Source of the DNA: Roseibacillus sp.
GTDB lineage: Bacteria > Verrucomicrobiota > Verrucomicrobiia > Verrucomicrobiales > Akkermansiaceae
Length of the DNA: 64,000 nucleotides
Direction of reading: 5' to 3'
Assembly: GCA_002686085.1 (NCBI GenBank)
Contig: NZAC01000049.1
Coordinates: 62,001-126,000, forward strand
Under the pieces are notes generated by a model. It made no database searches and had not been told where the DNA came from. It saw only the letters and a list, made by a program, of their open reading frames with translations. The stretch's first letter is position 1. Each line of letters starts with the position of its first letter. Positions 53,095-61,479 of the stretch are shown piece by piece. The position numbers and the translations under genes are program-made.

Positions 53095-54981
53095 ATGAGC
53101 GCAGAAGCGGTAGCAACAGATCATGGGCACGATCATGATGATCATCATCACGATCTTCCCTTCTACAAAAAGTATATCTGGTCGACAGACCACAAGGTGA
53201 TCGGGATTCAATATGCCATCACGGCATTACTCTTCCTCGCCTTTGGCTTCTTCCTGATGATGGTGATGCGGTGGAGCATCGCATATCCAGAGGAGCCACT
53301 CCCAGGATACCTCAGTTGGATTTTCAGTGATGAATGGAAGGCTCGGTGGCTTCAGGATGGTCGAGTGACAGGTGAGACTTACAATATGTTCGGTGCCATG
53401 CACGGTACGATCATGGTTTTCCTTGGAATCGTGCCTCTCGGATTTGCCGCCTTTGGAAATTATATCACTCCGCTGCAGATTGGGACCATCGATATGGCAT
53501 TTCCGAAGCTCAACATGATGAGCTACTGGCTCTACCTTGCTGGAGGCCTTACCATGTGTGCCAGCTTTTTCATGGAATCAGGCGCCGCGAAATCCGGGTG
53601 GACGAATTATGCCCCGCTCGCGAACTTTGCCGACGGTCAGATCGTTAATCAATTTCTTGCAGGCCAGACGCAATGGCTCCTGGGAATGGTACTTCTGATC
53701 ACGTCGTCTCTTCTTGGTGCCGTGAACTTCCTCACCACTCTCATCAATCTCCGAGCGAAGGGAATGACATGGATGCGAATGCCCTTTTTCTGCTGGGCGA
53801 TGCTTGTTACGGGGTTCCTTCTGCTGCTCGCCTTTCCTCCTCTTGAGGTGGCAGCAATCATGCAGTTGATGGACCGGACAGTCGGTTCCAGTTTCTTCAC
53901 GCCAAGTGGTCTTTATACTTCTACAGCCGGGGTGATCGAAGCCTCGGGAGGGGGTAGTCCTCTTCTCTATCAGCACCTGTTCTGGTTCCTCGGACATCCA
54001 GAAGTGTATGTCCTTCTGCTGCCCGCCATTGCTTGTGTGGCTGAAATCATTCCAGTGAACACCAGAAAGCCCCTCTGGGGTTACAAGCCCATGGTGTGGT
54101 CGATAGTCATTCTGGGTTTTCTCAGCTTCATCGTCTGGGCTCACCACATGTATCTAACGGGGATGGGACCGGTAATATCCACGTGGTTCCAAACCACGAC
54201 CGTGTTGATTTCTGTGCCCTCAGTCATCCTCCTGACTTCGTTAATTGTTTCGCTGTGGGGTGGCTCGATCCGGTTTAACATGCCCATGCTCTGGGCGGCG
54301 GCCTTTCTCCCGATGTTTGGGATAGGGGGGCTGACTGGCCTGCCCTTAGCATTCAACCTGGTTGATCTCCATTTGCACGACACCTACTATGTGATTGGGC
54401 ACTTCCACTACGTGGTTGCACCAGGAATTCTCTTCGGACTCTTCGCAGGTCTCTATCACTGGTTCCCGAAGGTTACCGGGAGGCACATGAATACCTTCCT
54501 CGGACACCTTCATTTCTGGCCCTCTCTGGTCTTTATGAATGTGCTCTTTTTCCCAATGCTCATCCAAGGGATGGCTGGATTCCACCGGCGATGGTATAAC
54601 GGGGGGGACGCTTATCTCTCCAAGGCAGCTGACAGTGAGAATGTCTTCGGGAATACCGTGGCAGAATGGATTCATCTAAACCCCGTCATGAGTTTCGGGG
54701 CATTCATGCTGGCGATTGCCCAAATCCCGTTCTGCATCAACTTCTTCCTGAGCATTTTCGCAGGGAAAAAAATCAAAAATGACAACCCGTATGATGCAAC
54801 AACCTTGGAATGGGCCACGCCTACGCCTCCGCCGCACGGGAACTTCACTTTTGATGTCGCAGCCTACCGAGGCCCTTACGAATACAGCCGAGATGATCAT
54901 GAGGGTGATTTCTTCCCTCAGTGGGAGGAGCCGAAAAGGAACAAGCCAGCCAAAGAACCCAAGACCTCGCCTGTTTCCTGA
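53095..54981 (+). CDS. ctaD: Cytochrome c oxidase subunit I (aa3/caa3 type)
   Basis: A 628-residue catalytic subunit with 12 or more TM helices. Ligands are in place: MFGAMHGTIMVF (low-spin heme), HPEVYVLLLP with the cross-linked His-Tyr, AHHMYLTGM (CuB His pair), and HDTYYVIGHFHYVVAPG (high-spin and low-spin heme His). It reduces oxygen to water and pumps protons. The N-terminus is unusual: a His/Asp-rich run of 12 residues (DHGHDHDDHHHD) before the first helix, which may bind metal. The gene order ctaD, subunit III, subunit IV, small proteins, subunit II is uncommon. Confidence 0.95.
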   Translation: MSAEAVATDHGHDHDDHHHDLPFYKKYIWSTDHKVIGIQYAITALLFLAFGFFLMMVMRWSIAYPEEPLPGYLSWIFSDEWKARWLQDGRVTGETYNMFGAMHGTIMVFLGIVPLGFAAFGNYITPLQIGTIDMAFPKLNMMSYWLYLAGGLTMCASFFMESGAAKSGWTNYAPLANFADGQIVNQFLAGQTQWLLGMVLLITSSLLGAVNFLTTLINLRAKGMTWMRMPFFCWAMLVTGFLLLLAFPPLEVAAIMQLMDRTVGSSFFTPSGLYTSTAGVIEASGGGSPLLYQHLFWFLGHPEVYVLLLPAIACVAEIIPVNTRKPLWGYKPMVWSIVILGFLSFIVWAHHMYLTGMGPVISTWFQTTTVLISVPSVILLTSLIVSLWGGSIRFNMPMLWAAAFLPMFGIGGLTGLPLAFNLVDLHLHDTYYVIGHFHYVVAPGILFGLFAGLYHWFPKVTGRHMNTFLGHLHFWPSLVFMNVLFFPMLIQGMAGFHRRWYNGGDAYLSKAADSENVFGNTVAEWIHLNPVMSFGAFMLAIAQIPFCINFFLSIFAGKKIKNDNPYDATTLEWATPTPPPHGNFTFDVAAYRGPYEYSRDDHEGDFFPQWEEPKRNKPAKEPKTSPVS

Positions 54982-55002
54982 AGATTCTCAAATTCCCCTA
55001 TT

Positions 55003-56889
55003 ATGGAGATTCCATACACAGTCACTGCCCGTAAAGACACCGGTCTTTTCAACTCAAAGGTTGGAATCTGGCTCTTTCTGGCGTCCGAGGTGATGCTATT
55101 TGGCGGACTGTTCTCAGGGTATGTATTTCTGAGGATCTATGCAGACTATCCTTGGCCAGAGCGGGCTCTTCCGATCGTGCCTGGATTGATCAATACGTTT
55201 GTGCTGATCGGGTCTTCTGTGACAGTAGTCTTCGCGTGGGCTGCCCTCAAAATGAGGGAATGGAGAAAATTCCAAATTTACATGGGGATAACGATCGCTT
55301 GTGCGGCAATATTCATGGTCCTCAAGGGAATTGAGTATAAGGCAAAACTTGAGCACCAGGCGGTTCGGATGGATGATTTTGCCATCATTGAGGGTCACGC
55401 CCACTACGCCGTAGTTGGCGATGACGGCAAGATCTCTCATGCGGATACCAAAACGAAGGCTAAGAAACTGAGCGATTCGGGTGCAAAGCCGTTCAAGGCC
55501 AATGCTATTCTCTTCAAGCCGCAGACTATTGATTTCTCAGTGGCAAGGGCGCACCAGCCCTGGGTCGAAGCAGTTCTGGAGCAGGCAGCAAAGAGAAAGT
55601 CCAAGCTGGTTACAGCTGAAGACCTCTTCCTTTACGGGAGCATCAGAGATTATGCTGGAACGGAACAGGAGCCTCTTTCCAGCAAGGGCCGCACCAATTC
55701 AGAGGCCGAACTAGTCGCGAAGTATGCGAACGCGGAGGAAAAGGCAGGGCACACCTTTGGGGAGCGATCTCTCTACATCCCGGCGGGTACTGAACTAAGC
55801 TACGATCTCGTGAAACAGGCTCGTGAAGTTTATGTTTCGGGGCGTTCCCACAATGCAGTCGCGCGAACGGCGATCCTGAAAGCGAACTGGAAAAAAGTAA
55901 AAGCAGCTCGTCCTGAGGACAAATACTGGGAGCAGGCCCCTGACGCGAGGATTGACTCGGCAACCCAGCTGGATGAGCAGTTTGACTCCGAGGGAAACTG
56001 CATTTCAGGCAGCAAAGTTGTCTCTGTGGTTTCTACCCTGTCTTTTCAGATGAGTCCCCCACAGCCCATCGTCATTGACAGAGGATGGGTCAAGCGTCCG
56101 GTGAAGGCGCAGGAGGGAAAAGCAGAGCTGAGGGATGATACCTCCTTCAATGCCGGAAGCGCCGGGGATTCGGCTCCGGGACTCCTCAGTAGTCCGCTGA
56201 TCCTCGCGGTGGATGCGATCGACTTTCGCTGGATGGCTCAGAAAGCTGAGGAGGCGGGTAAGGAGCCTTTGGAAGTGATCGAGAAAAGTTGGATTTTCTC
56301 GGAGGAAAACAAGCATGCGAAATACTACAAAAGGATCTGGAAAAACCATAAGGCTCGAATTGCCGAACTGGAGAAAGAGCTTCTCGAGGGGTATGGCAGG
56401 GACAAGGAAGGAAACGCGAAGCGGGTTCCAACGGAGACGGATCGCTATCGTATCACTTGGCAGGATCTTGTGCATTACGCGAGGGTCGATCAGCACGAAG
56501 GGCGCCCTCCTAAGCCGAGCGATAAAGAGTATGCCGATCTTCGCCCGAAGTTCTGGGACGGTTTCGCCGGACCGAATCATAAAGATGAGGAAATTCATGA
56601 ACTGCATGCGTTTCCTGAGTTGGAGATCCCCCACCAGAAAGTGTCATTGCAGTCGATGTTTACGCCGAAGTGGAACACCTACTATGCCGTATATTTCACG
56701 ATTACCGGCTTACATGGCCTTCACGTGATTGGTGGTGCTATTGTTCTAGGGTATTACCTCTTTTTCAGTAAGGGGTTGTACCGTCGTAATCCTGAATGGC
56801 TTGCCAACAGGGTAGAAGTCGGCGGCCTTTTCTGGCACTTCGTTGATCTGGTCTGGATCTTCCTGTTCCCAATCCTTTACCTCATGTAA
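55003..56889 (+). CDS. ctaE: Cytochrome c oxidase subunit III with a ~435-residue insertion
   Basis: A 628-residue protein, against about 200-290 normally. Residues 1-117 hold three helices (GIWLFLASEVMLFGGLFSGYV; LPIVPGLINTFVLIGSSVTVV; IYMGITIACAAIFMVLKGIEY). Residues from about 556 hold the last two (YFTITGLHGLHVIGGAIVLGYY; GGLFWHFVDLVWIFLFPILYL). All conserved subunit III motifs are present. Between them is a soluble, charged segment (about 118-552) with no heme or metal motif that I recognise and a helical stretch near 420-450. The reading frame is continuous, so this is not a frameshift artefact. In the standard topology the loop would face the periplasm; that is inferred. Confidence 0.92.
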   Translation: MEIPYTVTARKDTGLFNSKVGIWLFLASEVMLFGGLFSGYVFLRIYADYPWPERALPIVPGLINTFVLIGSSVTVVFAWAALKMREWRKFQIYMGITIACAAIFMVLKGIEYKAKLEHQAVRMDDFAIIEGHAHYAVVGDDGKISHADTKTKAKKLSDSGAKPFKANAILFKPQTIDFSVARAHQPWVEAVLEQAAKRKSKLVTAEDLFLYGSIRDYAGTEQEPLSSKGRTNSEAELVAKYANAEEKAGHTFGERSLYIPAGTELSYDLVKQAREVYVSGRSHNAVARTAILKANWKKVKAARPEDKYWEQAPDARIDSATQLDEQFDSEGNCISGSKVVSVVSTLSFQMSPPQPIVIDRGWVKRPVKAQEGKAELRDDTSFNAGSAGDSAPGLLSSPLILAVDAIDFRWMAQKAEEAGKEPLEVIEKSWIFSEENKHAKYYKRIWKNHKARIAELEKELLEGYGRDKEGNAKRVPTETDRYRITWQDLVHYARVDQHEGRPPKPSDKEYADLRPKFWDGFAGPNHKDEEIHELHAFPELEIPHQKVSLQSMFTPKWNTYYAVYFTITGLHGLHVIGGAIVLGYYLFFSKGLYRRNPEWLANRVEVGGLFWHFVDLVWIFLFPILYLM

Positions 56890-56903
56890 CCCCTGTATCG
56901 CCC

Positions 56904-57281
56904 ATGGCTGACACACCTGAAGCAATCCAGAAGGCAAAGAAGCAGTATATACTGATAGGCCTCATCCTGTTCGTTTTCACAGTGGTGACGGTTGCGGTGG
57001 CAACTGTGCCCTGGCTGGATTTCGGCGATCATGGCTTTGACTCAAAGGATGCAGTCATTGGACTTCTGATTGCTACATTCAAAGCCAGTCTCGTGGCCTC
57101 GATCTTCATGCACCTCAACCATGAGAGAAAGACGATCTACCTTGTTCTTTTGATTAGTGCGGTAATGGGCATCGTTTTGTTTTTTTTGACGGGTTGGGCC
57201 TTCGTTGATCCGATTGAGTATGGCAATACCGTCGAGGGGGATCGATTTTATAACCCCGAGAAACCAATTACCTCAGACTAA
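56904..57281 (+). CDS. ctaF: Cytochrome c oxidase subunit IV (prokaryotic COX4)
   Basis: A 125-residue protein with three TM helices (about 15-37, 50-72, 75-98). The sequence AVIGLLIATFKASLVASIFMHLNHERKTIYLVLL is the signature of prokaryotic subunit IV. It stabilises the oxidase. It begins 14 bp after the subunit III gene. The end is a short tail (YGNTVEGDRFYNPEKP) of unknown relevance. Confidence 0.9.
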   Translation: MADTPEAIQKAKKQYILIGLILFVFTVVTVAVATVPWLDFGDHGFDSKDAVIGLLIATFKASLVASIFMHLNHERKTIYLVLLISAVMGIVLFFLTGWAFVDPIEYGNTVEGDRFYNPEKPITSD

Positions 57282-57288
57282 ACCAACA

Positions 57289-57492
57289 ATGTCACTTCGC
57301 GGATTTCATATCGTTTTCGTCATCGTGACGACTCTTCTCAGCCTCTTCCTGACGGGTTGGGCCCTGTTCCTTGCTCCGGTTACGGTAGGAGTCATTCGGC
57401 CCATTCTCATGGTGGCCGGAATAGCAGGAACAATTGGATTTCCCGTCTATGGGGTCTACTTTTACCGTAAGGCACGAAAGTTAATTCTCTAA
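57289..57492 (+). CDS. Small two-helix membrane protein in the oxidase operon
   Basis: A 67-residue protein with two TM helices (about 5-28 and 35-55) and a basic end (YFYRKARKLIL). ATG 57289 starts 7 bp after ctaF; the longer open frame overlapping ctaF is not used. I do not recognise the family. Position inside the oxidase operon suggests a small subunit or assembly factor. Confidence 0.7.
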   Translation: MSLRGFHIVFVIVTTLLSLFLTGWALFLAPVTVGVIRPILMVAGIAGTIGFPVYGVYFYRKARKLIL

Positions 57493-57510
57493 GTTCACAC
57501 CATCCAAGTC

Positions 57511-57705
57511 ATGCTTTTTGAATCTCTTAATATCGCTTGCACCACCTGCGCCAAATCCTTTCAGGAAGCCGGTGGCGACGCCGCGGGCTGGTCCATATTT
57601 TTCCTGCTCGCGACGGTCATTCCAGTGCTGGGAGCGACAGGGATCTGCATGGTTCGAATGGTGCGCCGCGAGCGAGAAGCACTGGACCCCAAGTATGCCG
57701 ATTAG
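57511..57705 (+). CDS. Small single-helix membrane protein in the oxidase operon
   Basis: A 64-residue protein with one TM helix (about 26-48, WSIFFLLATVIPVLGATGI) and a basic C-terminal segment (RMVRREREALDPKYAD). The N-terminal part has a Cys pair, CTTC, which might bind a metal or form a disulfide. I do not recognise the family. It lies between the other small protein and ctaC, 18 bp after the former. Confidence 0.65.
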   Translation: MLFESLNIACTTCAKSFQEAGGDAAGWSIFFLLATVIPVLGATGICMVRMVRREREALDPKYAD

Positions 57706-57744
57706 GAACGTTTTCTCATCTTTTGTTCTACAACCTGAGCACTC

Positions 57745-58641
57745 ATGCCAATTCTAGCCAAGACCATCGTTGAATTCCTAGGTATTCCGGAAAATTTCTC
57801 GGAACATGGAGGAAGTGTCGATCACCTGATCGATCTTGTGCACTGGTTCATGCTCGCCCTTTTCGTAGGTTGGACGACTTTTTTCCTCTTTGCCTGCTGG
57901 AGATTCTGGCGCAAAAGAAATCCAAAGGCTTCATATCATGGGGTGCAGAATCACGTCACTACTCACCTCGAGGTCGGAGTAGCGATTTTTGAGGCTGTTC
58001 TCCTGCTTGGTTTTGCATTTCCGCTCTGGGCTGAAAGGACCGATCGGTTCGAGGACATTCAGGTGCAGGACCCGGCCCGGGTCAGGGTGATTGGATATCA
58101 GTTCGGTTGGAACTATCACTATCCTGGATTAGACGGGAAATTCGGAAGGATTGACCGTCACCTGGTGGAAAGAGCTGGGGATCCCTGTATCGATCCGGAA
58201 GACCCAAACGGTTGGGATGATTTTGTTTCGCCAATTCTCAAGCTCCCAGTATTGGAGCCGGCGATCCTCCAAATCACATCAACTGATGTGATTCATGGTT
58301 ACGCCATTGTGCCCATGCGGATCCAGCAGGATGCCATTCCCGGAACCGACATTCCCATGTGGTTTCGCCCCTTGAAAAAACTGGAAACAAGCGTTGTCTG
58401 TGCCCAGCTGTGCGGTGAGGGTCATGGAGACATGGTCGGCGTGATGGAGGTTATTGGTAAGGGGGCCTACAACACATGGTTGGCGGAACAGAGTAACGCA
58501 GCCTACGCACGGAACTCCAAGAAGGCAGAGGAAGATTCCTCTTCAGTTGGGGAAGACGACGCCTCTGACGAGGCCGCAGGATCCTCTCTGGGCGCGGGAG
58601 AGGAGGCCGACGAGTCGGCTGGTGGTGAAGGGGCCGAGTGA
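57745..58641 (+). CDS. ctaC: Cytochrome c oxidase subunit II with CuA site
   Basis: A 298-residue protein with two TM helices (about 28-52 and 70-92) and a periplasmic cupredoxin domain. The CuA ligands are visible: His in DVIHGYAI, then CAQLCGEGHGDMVG with two Cys, His and Met. VIGYQFGWNYHYPG is the conserved aromatic motif. There is no fused cytochrome c domain, so it depends on separate cytochromes such as those encoded upstream. The C-terminal about 45 residues are acidic and low complexity (Glu/Asp/Ser/Gly/Ala). It is the last gene of the cluster; 58642-58776 shows only a weak CCCC/GGGG hairpin. Confidence 0.95.
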   Translation: MPILAKTIVEFLGIPENFSEHGGSVDHLIDLVHWFMLALFVGWTTFFLFACWRFWRKRNPKASYHGVQNHVTTHLEVGVAIFEAVLLLGFAFPLWAERTDRFEDIQVQDPARVRVIGYQFGWNYHYPGLDGKFGRIDRHLVERAGDPCIDPEDPNGWDDFVSPILKLPVLEPAILQITSTDVIHGYAIVPMRIQQDAIPGTDIPMWFRPLKKLETSVVCAQLCGEGHGDMVGVMEVIGKGAYNTWLAEQSNAAYARNSKKAEEDSSSVGEDDASDEAAGSSLGAGEEADESAGGEGAE

Positions 58642-58776
58642 AAGCTCGGAGGCCCTGCTGAAAATAGAAAGCTTATCCCCTGAATGGGGTGTAAATGCTT
58701 CTAAGGGCTGTCTTTTGTAGGAATTGAGGCCTATAAAAAGCTGTTCATTAGAACATTTTTTCACTGATCTCATGAA

Positions 58777-59505
58777 ATGGCGATCAACGATCTTCCTCGT
58801 GGCACGCGACCAAGGGAAAAAATGGCAGCGCAGGGCCCAGAGGCCCTGACTGATGAGGAGTTGGTCGCTGTATTCCTGAGAGTGGGGGTAAAAGGGCAGA
58901 GCGCTGTTGATCTGGGCCGAAAGTTACTGAAGGACTACGGAAGCCTCATGGCCCTCGGTGGGCTTGAAGTGAGAGAACTGTGCAGCCACCATGGCCTCGG
59001 AATTGCCAAGGCGGCTCAGCTTGTGGCCTCCTTCGAGCTGGGTGCACGGGTTGCCCGAGAGAGAATGGTCCTGAAGCATCTGGATGGGCCGAGGGCTGTT
59101 TTTGAAATTTTCTTTCCACAGGTTGGGCACCTCCGACACGAGACCCTCCGAATCGCTTTGATCGATGCTCGGCTGCGGATTACTCGATCACTGATTCTCA
59201 CCGAAGGAAGCTTGAATGAGACAGTTGCGCACCCGCGGGATATCCTTCACCCAGTGGTTCTCCATAAGGCGTATGGCTTTGTTCTGATTCATAATCATCC
59301 CTCGGGAGATCCTTCTCCGAGCGGAGCGGACCGGGAGATGACAGAACGGATTGCCTGCGCAGCCGACCTTCTCGGAGTCGACTTTCTCGACCATATCATC
59401 ATAGGTCGACCCGCCGGAAAGCATGAAGGCTTCTTCTCTTTCAGGGAGGCTGGGATGCTGGCAGCAGCCTCTTGGGCAGATGCCTCTTTGAAGTCCCCGG
59501 GATGA
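58777..59505 (+). CDS. radC: RadC-family protein (JAB/MPN domain)
   Basis: A 242-residue RadC/YicR-type protein. The N-terminal helix-hairpin-helix region is RPREKMAAQGPEALTDEELVAVFLRVGVKGQSAVDLGRKLL, with LCSHHGLGIAKAAQLVASFELG. The MPN+ metal motif is IHNHPSGDPSPSGADREMTERI, with the Glu near GSLNETVAHPRDIL. The family was named for DNA repair, but its biochemical role remains unsettled. It stands alone between the oxidase cluster and the convergent ABC transporter genes. Confidence 0.93.
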   Translation: MAINDLPRGTRPREKMAAQGPEALTDEELVAVFLRVGVKGQSAVDLGRKLLKDYGSLMALGGLEVRELCSHHGLGIAKAAQLVASFELGARVARERMVLKHLDGPRAVFEIFFPQVGHLRHETLRIALIDARLRITRSLILTEGSLNETVAHPRDILHPVVLHKAYGFVLIHNHPSGDPSPSGADREMTERIACAADLLGVDFLDHIIIGRPAGKHEGFFSFREAGMLAAASWADASLKSPG

Positions 59506-59525
59506 TCTTATCAGGACGATAGAAT

Positions 59526-60524
59526 TTAATCCTTGGAGGCTTTGGGGTCCAGAGCGTCACGCAGGCCATCGCCGAGGAAGTTCAGGGCAAACAGCGTCAG
59601 AGTAAAAAAGATACCAGGGAGGATGAGCAGTTGTGGGTTGGTCTCCAGATAGTTGGCGCCCTCCTTGATAAGGATTCCCCAGGAACTGTTGGGAGACTCC
59701 ACGCCGAGGCCGAGGTAGGACAGAGTTGCCTCATACATGATAAAGCCTGGAACAGTCAGGGTAGCGTAAACGACGGTCGGTCCAAGGGTGTTGGGAATGA
59801 TATGGCGGAAAAGTACCCGGAGCTTGGAAAGACCAAGGGATGTAGCGGCTTCGACGAATTCCCGTTCCTTGAGGCTCAATACCTGAGCGCGGACAATACG
59901 TGCCAGAGTCAGCCAGCCGAACAGGCCGAGGGCAAAGAAGAGGGGTAGGACATTGGTTGCCCTGTTGGTGAACTCCTTGTTCCACCCCCACGTATCCACA
60001 ATCCATTTTGAGGTATTTCCCGACCACTCCGAGAGCACCGCTTGTAGGACAATGACAACCATCAGGAAAGGAATAGACAGCAAAGTATCTACGGTGCGCA
60101 TCATGAGCGCATCAACACGTCCCCCATAAAATCCGGAGATTGCACCGTAGGCGACACCGATGGTAACTGCGACAAAAGTAGCGACCAAACCAACGAGGAT
60201 GGAGACCTGCCCGCCGTAGAGGATTCGGGAAAATAGATCCCGTCCCATGGCGTCGGTGCCCATCCAGTGCTCGCCGGAGGGCGAGGCAAACTTATTAGTT
60301 AAATCCTGCTGAATGGGATCCTTACATAACCAGGCAAACCCGAAGCAGAGCAGGCAGGTGATGACGAAGAGAATCAGGCTTATAACGGCGACCTTGTTTT
60401 TTCCCATGCGGATCCAGGCGTCCCGCCATAGTGACGAACCACGCTCAGCATGTAGCGACGAGTCATCGCCTTGGAAAGGATCTCGGCTCTCTGCTTTTTC
60501 GGTTCCTTGGGTTGCGGCAGTCAT
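59526..60524 (-). CDS. oppC: Peptide ABC transporter permease (OppC/DppC type)
   Basis: A 332-residue inner-membrane permease with an N-terminal cytosolic tail, a first helix near 43-65 (VAVISLILFVITCLLCFGFAW) and five more. Markers are GTDAMGRDLFSRILYGGQVSILVGLVATF, and the EAA loop EREFVEAATSLGLSKLRVLFRHIIPNT for contact with the ATPase. It ends GDGLRDALDPK, typical of OppC. It starts 3 bp downstream of the OppB-like gene stop. No ATPase gene follows; the next gene (radC) is on the other strand. Confidence 0.9.
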   Translation of the reverse strand: MTAATQGTEKAESRDPFQGDDSSLHAERGSSLWRDAWIRMGKNKVAVISLILFVITCLLCFGFAWLCKDPIQQDLTNKFASPSGEHWMGTDAMGRDLFSRILYGGQVSILVGLVATFVAVTIGVAYGAISGFYGGRVDALMMRTVDTLLSIPFLMVVIVLQAVLSEWSGNTSKWIVDTWGWNKEFTNRATNVLPLFFALGLFGWLTLARIVRAQVLSLKEREFVEAATSLGLSKLRVLFRHIIPNTLGPTVVYATLTVPGFIMYEATLSYLGLGVESPNSSWGILIKEGANYLETNPQLLILPGIFFTLTLFALNFLGDGLRDALDPKASKD

Positions 60525-60527
60525 GTG

Positions 60528-61460
60528 TTATTTGGAGGAGTCTCCGGTAATGCGTACCCGCGGGTCGAGAATGCCGGTCAGGAGATCGGCGGCAAGGTTC
60601 ATGATCACGATTAAAAAACCGAAGAAGAGGGCCACGCCGAGGAGTAGGAACTCATCTCGTGAGATGACAGCATTCACAAAATGCTGCCCCATGCCCGGGA
60701 CCTGAAAGATGGTCTCGACAATAAAGGATCCGCTGATCAAGGCGGCAAAGGCCGGACCGATGAAAGCCACCGAGGGGAGGATTCCTCCGCGCAGTGCATG
60801 GCGTATGATGACTTTGCTTGCTGGAATTCCCTTAGCGCGTGCGGTGCGGATGTAGTCCTGAGAAAGGATTTCGAGCATCCCGCCACGAGTTAGGCGGGCA
60901 AGGTAGGCTGCCGTTGAGAGGCCCAGGGTAATAGCCGGCAGCAGGATGTCCTGCGGATTCCCCCAGCCGGCCACCTTGATTCCCGGGAGATTGGCAGCAA
61001 TGAAAATCTGGAATAATGGTCCAATGGTGAATGCCGGTACACAGATTCCTATCATGGCGATGGTCATGGTCCCCCAGTCCACCCAGCTGTTTTTGCGGAC
61101 TGCGGAGATCATACCGATGGGAACACCGATGCAGATCGCGATGCCAAGAGCGCTAAGGCCTAGAATAACTGACACCTTGAAGGACTGGGAGATGATGTCC
61201 TTGACCGGCCGGCCCTTGCTGGTGGAGACCGCTAATGAGCCCTCGGTGATGATGTTTTTCGGATAGATGAGATATTGGTGAAGGAGGGGTTTGTCGAGTC
61301 CATAGAGGGCACGCTGATAGGACTTGGATTCCTCAGAGAGATTTTTTTCTCCAGTGAACGGTTCCCCCGGCATAGCCTTGGATAGGAAGAACGTGATCGT
61401 ATAGAGGGCGAAGAGGACAAACAGGCCCTGCAGAAGTCGACTGGCAATAAAGCGGAGCAT
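60528..61460 (-). CDS. oppB: Peptide ABC transporter permease (OppB/DppB type)
   Basis: A 310-residue permease with six TM helices. The start MLRFIASRLLQGLFVLFALYTITFFLSKAMPGEPF is characteristic, and the EAA loop is DYIRTARAKGIPASKVIIRHALRGGILP. ATG 61460 is preferred, 19 bp after the oppA stop; the frame remains open to 61502, which would overlap oppA. Characteristic of OppB is the long periplasmic loop after the first helix. Middle gene of a three-gene minus-strand operon. Confidence 0.9.
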   Translation of the reverse strand: MLRFIASRLLQGLFVLFALYTITFFLSKAMPGEPFTGEKNLSEESKSYQRALYGLDKPLLHQYLIYPKNIITEGSLAVSTSKGRPVKDIISQSFKVSVILGLSALGIAICIGVPIGMISAVRKNSWVDWGTMTIAMIGICVPAFTIGPLFQIFIAANLPGIKVAGWGNPQDILLPAITLGLSTAAYLARLTRGGMLEILSQDYIRTARAKGIPASKVIIRHALRGGILPSVAFIGPAFAALISGSFIVETIFQVPGMGQHFVNAVISRDEFLLLGVALFFGFLIVIMNLAADLLTGILDPRVRITGDSSK

Positions 61461-61479
61461 CAGCAAAGGGGTTCTGCAG

